A model generated the notes under the pieces. It did not search any database, had not been told where the DNA came from, and saw only the letters and a program-made list of their open reading frames with translations. The translations under genes and the position numbers were made by a program. A stretch of DNA of 12,625 bases from positions 1 to 12,625 of the forward strand of contig DASQNF010000101.1 in assembly GCA_035645115.1 (NCBI GenBank), given 5' to 3'. Each line of letters begins with the position of its first letter. Position 1 is the first letter of the stretch. The stretch comes from JACVRW01 sp035645115. GTDB taxonomy: Bacteria; Actinomycetota; Thermoleophilia; Solirubrobacterales; Thermoleophilaceae. Positions 1-6,709 of the stretch are shown here, in pieces.

Positions 1-1
1 C

Positions 2-1324
2 GCGGTAGATGCCCGCCCGCTCGAGCGCCAGCCGATATTCGCCGCCGGCGCTCGTCCGGGTGGTGGCCGCGTGGCGCCAGCGCTCGCGCACGCGCCGCTC
101 GACCACGAGCCGGCGCCCGCGTGGGGCCGGCCAGAACTCTCCGGCGAGGGCGAGCGAGGCCGGGCGCGGCCCCCAGCTCGCCGGCCGGGCGGAGCGCTGG
201 CCGAGGGCGGAGCTCGACACCCGCACGTGGGTGAACCAGGTGTCGCGCAGGCCCAGCCGCGCGCGGACGCTCGGGCCGGTGATCGTGGTGGTGCCGCGCG
301 AGCCGACCACCTGCGCCCGCACCACTCGCGGAGAGACGCCGCGTTGGAGCACCTTCAGGCGCTGAAAGCTCCCACGCGCGCCGAGCGCCCGCCCGAGCGC
401 GCGAGCCGAGAAGCTCGCCTGCCAGCGGTGATAGGGCGAGTGGAAGTCGTAGGGGTCGGGCACGCCCACGAGCCACGGCTTCGAGAGCGAGCCTACGAAC
501 GAGAACTCCAGGTTCTCGGTGTGCCCCCCGGAGGTCGAGAAGTAGAAGGTCACGGCGGGCTGGCCGGCGTAGGTGAGGATGCGCCCGGCGGTGGCGCGCA
601 CGGCGGCGTCGCTGCGCACGCTCTCGCCGGTCACGCCGCGATAGACCTGGGAGCGCGTGTCCGGGTACTGGTCGAAGGGCCCGTCCGTCTTGCGCGTGGA
701 GAGGGCGTAGGTGCGCGCCGCCACGGCCTGTGCCTTGAGCGCCTCGATCGGCCAGGAGCTCGGCATCTCGCCGGCCACCACTCCGCGCACGTAGGAGTCG
801 AGGTCGAGCTCGTTGATCGCCGTCACGCCCGCGCCCGCGGCGCGCACCTCGATGGTGCCGCGGTAGAGCCCGCTCGAGACGTAGTTGAGCGCAGGCCCGA
901 GCAGCCGGAGCGGAGCGGGCCCCGCGAACTCGACCGTGGGGCCGAAGCGCCCGACGCGCCTGCCGCCGGAGCGCGTGACCACCACGTCACCGCCGGAATC
1001 ACGCGCCACGTAGGTGGCGCCAGGCCTGATCGCGACACCGCCCACTGAGCTGGCCCCGCGCACCCGGATGTAGGGGTCGTTGGGCTGGAGCAGCACGCGC
1101 ACGGGCCGGCTCGGGGCGCTCGTGAGCCGGGTGCCCTTGTAGTAGTGGGCGAGGATGCGCGGGTAGGAGCTGCCCGCGAGCGCGAACCCGTAGGCGCCGT
1201 ACTGGCTCATCCCGATGCCGTGGCCGAAGCCGGCGCCCTTGATGACGTGGCGCACTGCGGCATCGGCGCCCGCCGGCGCGAGCGCGAGGGCGAGCAGGGC
1301 TGTGAGCAGGAGCGGGCGGCGCAT
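2..1324 (-). CDS. SpoIID/LytB-domain exported cell-wall protein, C-terminus cut by window edge
   Basis: SpoIID-type enzymes are lytic transglycosylases acting on peptidoglycan outside the membrane. The start is ATG at 1322-1324; 441 codons are visible and the frame is still open at the window edge, so the C-terminus is missing. Residues 1-22 look like a signal peptide (MRRP, a Leu/Ala core, then ADA before AV). Residues 32-46 hold the GFGHGIGMSQYGAYG motif. Around residues 172-206 lies the SpoIID core, with ELDLDSYVRGVVAGEMPSSW followed by an ALKAQAVAARTYAL stretch; Glu186 is the expected catalytic acid. The STSGGHTEN block follows. After about residue 380 there is a region rich in Arg and Pro that resembles a beta-sandwich repeat and is not recognised. 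The HGxGMSQ motif is N-terminal here, whereas in classical SpoIID it lies near the C-terminus. I see no clear Shine-Dalgarno. The family call is firm. Sporulation is not implied, because LytB-type homologues occur in non-sporulating bacteria. Confidence 0.9.
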   Translation of the reverse strand, partial: MRRPLLLTALLALALAPAGADAAVRHVIKGAGFGHGIGMSQYGAYGFALAGSSYPRILAHYYKGTRLTSAPSRPVRVLLQPNDPYIRVRGASSVGGVAIRPGATYVARDSGGDVVVTRSGGRRVGRFGPTVEFAGPAPLRLLGPALNYVSSGLYRGTIEVRAAGAGVTAINELDLDSYVRGVVAGEMPSSWPIEALKAQAVAARTYALSTRKTDGPFDQYPDTRSQVYRGVTGESVRSDAAVRATAGRILTYAGQPAVTFYFSTSGGHTENLEFSFVGSLSKPWLVGVPDPYDFHSPYHRWQASFSARALGRALGARGSFQRLKVLQRGVSPRVVRAQVVGSRGTTTITGPSVRARLGLRDTWFTHVRVSSSALGQRSARPASWGPRPASLALAGEFWPAPRGRRLVVERRVRERWRHAATTRTSAGGEYRLALERAGIYR

Positions 1325-1361
1325 TGGAGGGCTGGGGTTGGTATCGACGGGTTCCCAAACC

Positions 1362-1378
1362 CCTTGAGTGGTTCAAGG
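1362..1378. repeat. Short perfect inverted repeat upstream of the SpoIID-like gene
   Basis: CCTTGA (1362-1367), a 5-nt spacer, then TCAAGG (1373-1378). It lies in the 81-nt gap between the end of the cyclase gene and the start of the SpoIID-like gene, both on the minus strand. It could be a weak terminator for the cyclase gene, but there is no T-run, or an operator near the next promoter: the minus strand reads TTGAAC here, which resembles a -35 box. The arms are only 6 bp, so chance is possible. Confidence 0.3.
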
Positions 1379-1405
1379 TAGCGGTGGGCGCCCGGGTGCG
1401 CCGGC

Positions 1406-2728
1406 TCACCTCACGGCGAACAGCCGCCACTCGCCAGGTATTCCGCGCAGCTCGCGCTCGCCCCTGTCCTCGAACTCGATTCCGGAGCCCACCACGAGGT
1501 CCTTGACCGTGCCGGACACGAGCACCTCGCCCGCGTCCGCGCAGGTCATCACGCGCGAGGCGATGTGCACGGCCAGCCCGCCGAGGTCGCCGTCCATCAC
1601 CTCGAGCTCGCCCGTGTGCAGCCCCGCACGGACCTCGATGCCGAGCGAGCCCATGGCCTCGGCCACCGAGGCGGCGCAGCGGATCGCCCGGGCGGGGCCG
1701 TCGAAGGTGGCGAGGAAGCCGTCGCCGGTGCGCTTGACCTCGCGCCCGCGGTGGCGCTCGAGCGCCTGGCGAAAGAGCGCGTCGTGGCGCTCGAGCAGGA
1801 AGCGCCAGCTACGGTCACCCAGCTCGGCGGCCCGGCGGGTGGACTCGACGATGTCCGTGAACAGCACGGTGGCGAGCATGCGGTCGGGCTCGCGCTCGAG
1901 GCGCTCGCCGGTGATGAACTCCTCGATCTCGCCCATGATCGCCTCCGTGTCGCCGACGGCGAAGATGTTCTCGTCGCCCTCGAGCTCCACGAAGCGCGCC
2001 CCGGGGATGTGCGACGCGATGTAGCGCGAGTGCTCGATCTTGATGACCTCGTCCCCGCTGCGGTGGAGCACGAGCGCCGGCACGCGGATCGAAGGCAGCA
2101 CTTCGCGGACGTCGATTGCTCCGATCAGGTCGAAGATGCGGCGGATGGTGGCTGGACTGGCCGCCAGCCGCTCGAGCCTGCCCGCCCACTCCATGAAGCT
2201 CGGGTCGCTCATCTGGCGAATTGCCACTCCGCCCGCCAAGAGCCCCTCCCCCCATCGCGCCACCAGCTCGTCCATGTGCCGGTCGCGCTCCTCCGCGCGC
2301 CAGGCCCACTCGTAGTCCGGCGCCCAGGTGGCTCGCGCGAAGGTGGCGTAGAGCACCAGGTGGGTCGTGCGCTCGGGGAAGGTGGCGGCGAACAGCGCCG
2401 CCATCGGCCCGCCCTCCAGCGTGCCGGCGATCGCCGCCCGCTCCGATCCCGCCGCGTCCATGACGGCGAGCACGTCGTCCATCTGGTCCTCGAGCGTCGG
2501 CGCGCCCCAGAGCGGGTCGGACAGGCCCGAGCCGCGGCGATCGAACGTGATCACCCGCGCGAAGCGGGTGAGCCGCTCCATCACCCGCTCGAGCGCCGGC
2601 TCCGACCACAGGTACTCGACCTGTGAGACCCAGGGCGGGATCCAGACGAGGTCCACATCGCCCTCGCCCTCCACGATGTAGGCGATGTTGAGGTCGCCGC
2701 TCTTGGCGTAGCGGGCCACCGGTGCCAC
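1406..2728 (-). CDS. Alpha/beta-hydrolase-fold/class III nucleotide cyclase fusion (LipJ/Rv1900c-like)
   Basis: A 440-residue two-domain protein. Residues about 1-275 have an alpha/beta-hydrolase fold: the block VARYAKSGDLNIAYIVEGEG, then FDRRGSGLSDP. Residues about 282-440 are a class III adenylate/guanylate cyclase domain: LFTDIVEST with metal Asp292, VKRTGDGF with adenine-specifying Lys332 and metal Asp336, and GLAVHIASRV with Arg392. The usual transition-state Asn is His388. The cyclase would make cAMP from ATP in the cytosol. In the hydrolase half the nucleophile elbow GxSxG reads GTLEG (Leu104 for Ser), and the triad His position reads GDEN (Asn254), so esterase activity is unlikely and a ligand-sensing role is inferred. 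I chose GTG at 2726-2728 because TAAGTT ends 7 nt upstream; GTG at 2717-2719 is an alternative. An ATG at 2866 is rejected because the extra residues are low-complexity and overlap the divergent gene. M. tuberculosis Rv1900c (LipJ) has the same domain order. Confidence 0.9.
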   Translation of the reverse strand: MAPVARYAKSGDLNIAYIVEGEGDVDLVWIPPWVSQVEYLWSEPALERVMERLTRFARVITFDRRGSGLSDPLWGAPTLEDQMDDVLAVMDAAGSERAAIAGTLEGGPMAALFAATFPERTTHLVLYATFARATWAPDYEWAWRAEERDRHMDELVARWGEGLLAGGVAIRQMSDPSFMEWAGRLERLAASPATIRRIFDLIGAIDVREVLPSIRVPALVLHRSGDEVIKIEHSRYIASHIPGARFVELEGDENIFAVGDTEAIMGEIEEFITGERLEREPDRMLATVLFTDIVESTRRAAELGDRSWRFLLERHDALFRQALERHRGREVKRTGDGFLATFDGPARAIRCAASVAEAMGSLGIEVRAGLHTGELEVMDGDLGGLAVHIASRVMTCADAGEVLVSGTVKDLVVGSGIEFEDRGERELRGIPGEWRLFAVR

Positions 2729-2735
2729 GCCGCTG

Positions 2736-2741
2736 AACTTA
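2736..2741 (-). promoter_or_regulatory. Putative -10 box for the cyclase fusion gene (leaderless)
   Basis: The minus strand reads TAAGTT, fitting TANNNT, ending 7 nt before the GTG start at 2728. No Shine-Dalgarno lies between. No convincing -35 is seen: TTGCCG is present but only 13 nt upstream. The spacing matches the other starts in this window that lack a Shine-Dalgarno. Confidence 0.4.
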
Positions 2742-2768
2742 GCCGCCCGGCGCCCGGCAAGCCGCCCG
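2741..2768. repeat. 9-bp direct repeat in the divergent promoter region
   Basis: AGCCGCCCG occurs at 2741-2749 and again at 2760-2768, 19 bp apart start to start, between the two divergent promoters. It could be a paired regulator site serving both the cyclase and the ThDP-enzyme operon. In DNA this GC-rich, chance is a strong alternative. Confidence 0.2.
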
Positions 2769-2793
2769 CCTGCCGGGGCGGCGGCCGGCTCAC

Positions 2794-2799
2794 TACGCT
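2794..2799 (+). promoter_or_regulatory. Putative -10 box for the ThDP enzyme/SSADH operon (leaderless)
   Basis: TACGCT fits TANNNT and ends 8 nt before the GTG start at 2808. The start lacks a Shine-Dalgarno, as expected for a leaderless or near-leaderless transcript. The -35 candidate (CTGCCG near 2770-2775, 18-nt spacer) is weak. Confidence 0.45.
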
Positions 2800-2807
2800 G
2801 GTGGCCC

Positions 2808-4451
2808 GTGTCGAAGCGCAAGGCAAGCGACGTGTTCGTGGAGTGCCTCGAGGCCGAGGGCGTCAAGCACGTGTTCGGGATTCCCGGCGAGGAGACGCTC
2901 GACCTGAACGAGTCGCTCTCGCGCTCCTCGATCGAGTTCCTGCCGGTCCGCCACGAGCAGGGCGGCGCCTACATGGCCGACGTGTACGGGCGCCTCACAG
3001 GCCGCGCCGGTGTCTGCCTTGGCACGCTCGGCCCGGGCGCGCTCAACCTCGTGACCGCGGTGGCGGACGCCTTCCTGGACCGCGCGCCGCTCGTGGCGCT
3101 CACCGGGCAGGGCGACCTCGAGCGCATGCACAAGGAGTCGCACCAGTACATCGACCTGCTGCGCGTGATGCGCCCGATCACGAAGTGGAACGCGCGCCTG
3201 TCCGACCCGGCGATCATCCCGGAGGTGGTGCGCAAGGCGTTCAAGCTCGCGGAGGCCGAGAAGCCCGGCGCCACGCACATCGAGCTGCCAGAGGACGTGA
3301 TGGCTGCCGAGATCGACGCCGGGCCGTTGCCGCGCAGGCGCCAGGCGCGTCCCGAGCCGGCGGCGCGCGAGCTCCTGAAGGCGGCCGACCTGGTGCGCGG
3401 CGCCGTGCAGCCGGTGGCGCTGGCCGGCAACGGCGTTATCCGCGGCAACGCCGCTCCCGCGCTGCGCGAGTTCGTGCGCGCCACCGGCATTCCGGTGGCG
3501 GAGACCTTCATGGGCAAGGGCGTGCTCTCGCATGAGAGCCCGCAGGCGCTGGGCACGGTGGGCCTGCAGGCGGGCGACTACGCGCTGGCCGGCTTCGACG
3601 AGGCGGACGTGGTGCTCGCGATCGGCTACGACCTCGTGGAGCACTCGCCCGAGCACTGGAACCCGGGGCGCGACAAGACGATCGTCTGCCTCGACTCGGT
3701 GCCGGCCGAGACGGACGCCTTCTTCATGCCCGAGGTCGAGCTGGTGGGCGACCTCTACAACATCCTCACGCGGCTGGCCGAGGAGTGCCGCCACGTGCCC
3801 CACCAGGGCGGCTCGCGCAGGCTCCACGACCTCGTGCTCGGGCGCTTCGAGGAAGCGAAGGACGACGACCAGTTCCCCGTGCAGCCGCCGCGGGCGCTCT
3901 ACGAGATCCGCCAGGCGCTGGGACGGGAGGACATCCTGATCTCGGACGTGGGCCTGCACAAGCTCTGGATCGCGCGGATGTTCCCGGCATACGAGCCGAA
4001 CACCGTGCTGATCGCCAACGGTCTGGCCGGCATGGGCTTCGCGCTGCCCGCTGCGATCGCCGCGAAGCTCGTGCACCCCAAGCGCAACGTCGTGACCGTG
4101 AACGGAGACGGCGGCTTCCTCATGAACTGCCAGGAGCTCGAGACCGCCGTGCGGCTCGAGACCCCGATCGTGAACGTGATCTGGGAGAACAGCCAGTACG
4201 GCTCGATCGTCTGGAAGCAGGACAAGAAGTTCGGCACCCACTTCGGCACCGACTTCACGAACCCCGACTTCGTGATGCTCGCCGAGAGCTTCGGCGTCCC
4301 GGCCTGGCGCTGCGGCTCCGCGGGCGAGTTCGGCGAGCGACTGCGGCAGGCGCTCGCCCTCCACGTGCCCTCGCTGATCGTGCTGCCGATCGACTACTCG
4401 CTGGACATCGCCATATCCGCGGAGCTAGGAACGGAGACCGTCGCAACATGA
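2808..4451 (+). CDS. ThDP-dependent decarboxylase, annotated type acetolactate synthase; candidate 2-oxoglutarate decarboxylase
   Basis: A 547-residue full-length enzyme of the acetolactate synthase/pyruvate oxidase group of ThDP enzymes. The N-terminal Pyr domain (about 1-170) has HVFGIPGEE and VRHEQGGAYMADVYGRLTG, with Glu50 as the cofactor-activating Glu. A central domain spans about 190-330. The C-terminal PP domain (about 360-530) has NGDGGF (Gly433-Asp434-Gly435) and Asn461, the diphosphate/Mg site. No ilvN-like regulatory subunit follows, which argues against the anabolic enzyme. Blocks such as SHQYIDLL, PITKWNARL, VRKAFKLAEAEKPGA, TFMGKGV, GYDLVEHSPEHWNPG and TNPDFV closely match what I remember of the cyanobacterial enzyme proven to be 2-oxoglutarate decarboxylase, which was also annotated as acetolactate synthase. 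The next gene overlaps by 4 nt (ATGA) and encodes a succinate-semialdehyde dehydrogenase, as in cyanobacteria. Fold and cofactor are near certain. The substrate is inferred; AlsS-like acetolactate synthase is the alternative. Confidence 0.9.
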   Translation: MSKRKASDVFVECLEAEGVKHVFGIPGEETLDLNESLSRSSIEFLPVRHEQGGAYMADVYGRLTGRAGVCLGTLGPGALNLVTAVADAFLDRAPLVALTGQGDLERMHKESHQYIDLLRVMRPITKWNARLSDPAIIPEVVRKAFKLAEAEKPGATHIELPEDVMAAEIDAGPLPRRRQARPEPAARELLKAADLVRGAVQPVALAGNGVIRGNAAPALREFVRATGIPVAETFMGKGVLSHESPQALGTVGLQAGDYALAGFDEADVVLAIGYDLVEHSPEHWNPGRDKTIVCLDSVPAETDAFFMPEVELVGDLYNILTRLAEECRHVPHQGGSRRLHDLVLGRFEEAKDDDQFPVQPPRALYEIRQALGREDILISDVGLHKLWIARMFPAYEPNTVLIANGLAGMGFALPAAIAAKLVHPKRNVVTVNGDGGFLMNCQELETAVRLETPIVNVIWENSQYGSIVWKQDKKFGTHFGTDFTNPDFVMLAESFGVPAWRCGSAGEFGERLRQALALHVPSLIVLPIDYSLDIAISAELGTETVAT

Positions 4452-5914
4452 GCATCGCCACTGAGGAACAGACAGTCGTTGACGCCGTCGAGCGCAAGCT
4501 CTACATCGGCGGCGAATGGCGCGAGGCCTCCGGGGGCGGGACCCTCGAGGTGCTCGACCCGGCCACCGAGCAGCCGCTCTGCGAGGTGCCCGACGCCACG
4601 CCGGAGGACGCCATGGCGGCGCTCGACGCCGCCGTGGAGATGCGCTCCGAGTGGGCGGCCTCGGCGCCCAACGACCGCGCGTCGATCCTCTGGAAGGCCT
4701 TCGAGCTGATGACCGAGCGCGCGGACGAGCTGGCGCTCCTGATGACGCTCGAGATGGGCAAGCCGGTGGCGGAGTCGAAGGCCGAGATCCTCTACGCCGC
4801 CGACTTCTTCCGCTGGTTCTCCGGCGAGGGGCTGCGGCTCGACGGCAACTACAAGCAGTTCGGCAACGGCGTCAGCCGCGTGCTGGTGATGAAGCAGCCG
4901 GTCGGGCCGTCGCTGATGATCACGCCCTGGAACTTCCCGATGGCGATGGGCACCCGCAAGGTCGGCCCGGCCATCGCGGCCGGCTGCACGGTCGTCATGA
5001 AGCCGGCTCAGCAGACGCCGCTGTCGATGCTCGCGCTCGGCCAGATCCTCGAGCGGGCCGGGCTGCCGGGCGGGGTGTTCAACATCATCACGACCTCGGC
5101 CTCGGGCGCCACCACCGGGCCGCTGATCGCCGACGGCCGGCTGCGCAAGCTCTCGTTCACGGGCTCCACCGAGGTCGGCCGCAAGCTGATCGAGGCGTCC
5201 GCGCCGAACGTGCTGAACGTGTCCATGGAGCTCGGCGGCAACGCCCCCTTCCTGGTGTTCGACGACGCCGACATGGACGCAGCCGTGGAAGGCGCCCTGC
5301 TCGCAAAGATGCGCAACATCGGCGAGGCCTGCACCGCGGCGAACCGCTTCCACGTGGCAGAGCCCGTCCAGGAGGAGTTCTCCCGCCGGCTCGCCGACAA
5401 GATGGGCTCGCTCAAGCTCGGGCGCGGGACCGAGGAGGACGTCAAGGTCGGCCCGCTGATCGACGAGCCCTCGCGCGAGAAGGTGGCCGAGCTCGTTCAG
5501 GACGCGCTCGACAAGGGAGCCGACTGCGTGGTGGGCGGCGAGATCCCGGACGGGAGCGGCTACTTCTACCCGCCGACGGTGCTCGCGGGCGTTCCCGGCG
5601 ACGCGCGCGTGAACCACGAGGAGATCTTCGGCCCGGTGGCGCCGGTGGGGTCGTTCGCGTCCGAGGAGGACGCGATCGCGAAGGCCAACGACACCGAGTA
5701 CGGCCTGGTCGCCTACGTCTTCACGCGCGACCTGAAGCGGGCGATCCGCGTCTGCGAGGCGCTCGACACCGGGATGATCGGCCTGAACCAGGGGATGGTC
5801 TCGAACGCGGGAGCGCCGTTCGGCGGCGTCAAGCAGTCCGGGATCGGCCGCGAGGGGGGCAACGAGGGGATCGAGGAGTTCCTCGAGACGAAATACGTGG
5901 CCGTGAGCCTGTAG
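4448..5914 (+). CDS. gabD: Succinate-semialdehyde dehydrogenase family aldehyde dehydrogenase
   Basis: A 488-residue NAD(P)-dependent aldehyde dehydrogenase, full length for the family, expected to oxidise succinic semialdehyde to succinate in the cytosol. Visible active-site residues are Asn162 in TPWNFPMAM, Glu261 in MELGGNAPF, and catalytic Cys295 in GEACTAANRF, 34 residues after the Glu as usual. The C-terminal block GMVSNAGAPFGGVKQSG and then GREGGNEGIEEFLETKYV closely follows the SSADH pattern, including the Ser that helps bind the substrate carboxylate in human ALDH5A1. The second Cys two residues after the catalytic one, which forms a redox switch in human SSADH, is Ala297 here. The cofactor-selecting position in KPAQQTP is Gln, so NAD versus NADP preference is unclear. 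The start ATG overlaps the previous stop (ATGA), indicating translational coupling; a GGAG 11 nt upstream is a distant ribosome site. The coupling suggests that the upstream ThDP enzyme supplies its substrate. Confidence 0.9.
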   Translation: MSIATEEQTVVDAVERKLYIGGEWREASGGGTLEVLDPATEQPLCEVPDATPEDAMAALDAAVEMRSEWAASAPNDRASILWKAFELMTERADELALLMTLEMGKPVAESKAEILYAADFFRWFSGEGLRLDGNYKQFGNGVSRVLVMKQPVGPSLMITPWNFPMAMGTRKVGPAIAAGCTVVMKPAQQTPLSMLALGQILERAGLPGGVFNIITTSASGATTGPLIADGRLRKLSFTGSTEVGRKLIEASAPNVLNVSMELGGNAPFLVFDDADMDAAVEGALLAKMRNIGEACTAANRFHVAEPVQEEFSRRLADKMGSLKLGRGTEEDVKVGPLIDEPSREKVAELVQDALDKGADCVVGGEIPDGSGYFYPPTVLAGVPGDARVNHEEIFGPVAPVGSFASEEDAIAKANDTEYGLVAYVFTRDLKRAIRVCEALDTGMIGLNQGMVSNAGAPFGGVKQSGIGREGGNEGIEEFLETKYVAVSL

Positions 5915-5922
5915 CTCTCGGC

Positions 5923-6651
5923 GTGTACCGGGCGGCTGTCGATGCCCGTGGGGCCGAGTGGGTCGCGACGGGGTTGCGCGGGTTCGGCGAATCGGTGCTG
6001 TCGCTGGTGCCGGCCTGCTGGTCCGAGTACGTGCGCGTCTTTCATCCGGCGTATCGGGGAGCGGGGTCGGATCGAGTGGGCGTCGCCTGGGCGGATATCG
6101 CCGGCGCGAACGGCACGCGCATGCACGCAGGAGCTCAGCTCGGAGCCCTCACCGGCAGCGAGCGCTACGAGTGGGAGGGTCAGCCCGGCGTCTTCGACCG
6201 GCCGCCCGAGACCGGCAGCCTCCCTCGCGAGCTGCTCGATCCGCTCACCGACCTGCTGGCCGCTCACACCAGCACTCCTGGCGCCTGCTACTTCGCGGTT
6301 TGGGACGGGGCCGGCTGGTTGCCGCCAGAGGTGCGTGCTGCGCCAAGGTTCTCGGTTCCCCAGCGCACCCATCACCTGCTCACCGGGCCCGTGGAGGCCG
6401 TCCGCGAACTGGCTGACGCCCTGCAGGGATCCCCGTTGGGTGCGCCGCGGTCGCCGAACGTCTGGTGGCCACAGGACCACGCCTGGTGCGTCGCCACCGA
6501 GGTCGACCTCAAGACCACCTACATCGGCGCTGAGAGCTCATGCGCCAAGGAGCTGATTTCCCTGTCCGGGGTCGAGGCGGCGGCGGTTCCTCCCGATCTC
6601 GGTGTCGACTGGCTCAGCGACACGGTGAACCCGCGCCCAACGAGCACCTAG
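5923..6651 (+). CDS. Uncharacterised protein, about 242 residues
   Basis: I recognise this as a hypothetical protein type found widely in Actinomycetota but know no function for it. It is soluble, with no signal peptide or membrane segment. Conserved-looking blocks are YVRVFHPAYR, VAWADIAGANG, a TGSLPRELLDPLTDLLAAHT stretch, ACYFAVWDGAGWL, RTHHLLTGPVEAV, SPNVWWPQDHAWCVATEVD and a C-terminal DTVNP. It is rich in Trp and His but lacks an evident catalytic motif. It starts 8 nt after the dehydrogenase stop, so it may be the third gene of that operon, though no Shine-Dalgarno is seen. GTG at 5923 is the most upstream in-frame start after that stop; the TTG near 5971 is an alternative. Third codon positions carry more A/T than in the neighbours (GAT, TTT, CAT, TAT), which hints at a different history. 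Confidence 0.75.
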   Translation: MYRAAVDARGAEWVATGLRGFGESVLSLVPACWSEYVRVFHPAYRGAGSDRVGVAWADIAGANGTRMHAGAQLGALTGSERYEWEGQPGVFDRPPETGSLPRELLDPLTDLLAAHTSTPGACYFAVWDGAGWLPPEVRAAPRFSVPQRTHHLLTGPVEAVRELADALQGSPLGAPRSPNVWWPQDHAWCVATEVDLKTTYIGAESSCAKELISLSGVEAAAVPPDLGVDWLSDTVNPRPTST

Positions 6652-6697
6652 CCTCTCGGCGCAGCGTCGGTGACGGAGTCGCGCTCGCGGGAGCTGC

Positions 6698-6701
6698 AGG
6701 A
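6698..6701 (+). promoter_or_regulatory. Ribosome binding site for the M23 peptidase gene
   Basis: AGGA lies 8 nt before the ATG at 6710. It decides in favour of this ATG over the later Met30, which would remove most of the signal peptide. Confidence 0.45.
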
Positions 6702-6709
6702 ACGCTTGC

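Noticed and set aside
71..1048. Long plus-strand open frame (325 codons)
   Set aside because: It is antisense to the clear SpoIID-type gene. The translation is low-complexity Arg/Ala/Gly without domain features, as expected in DNA this GC-rich.
2793..4364. 523-codon minus-strand open frame
   Set aside because: A mirror of the ThDP enzyme; rich in His/Arg/Glu/Leu with no recognisable motif.
4394..5617. 407-codon minus-strand open frame
   Set aside because: Antisense to the aldehyde dehydrogenase, whose catalytic residues are all intact in the plus frame.
5713..6480. 255-codon minus-strand open frame
   Set aside because: It overlaps the end of the dehydrogenase and the uncharacterised gene. 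The plus frame has better codon usage and family-like blocks.
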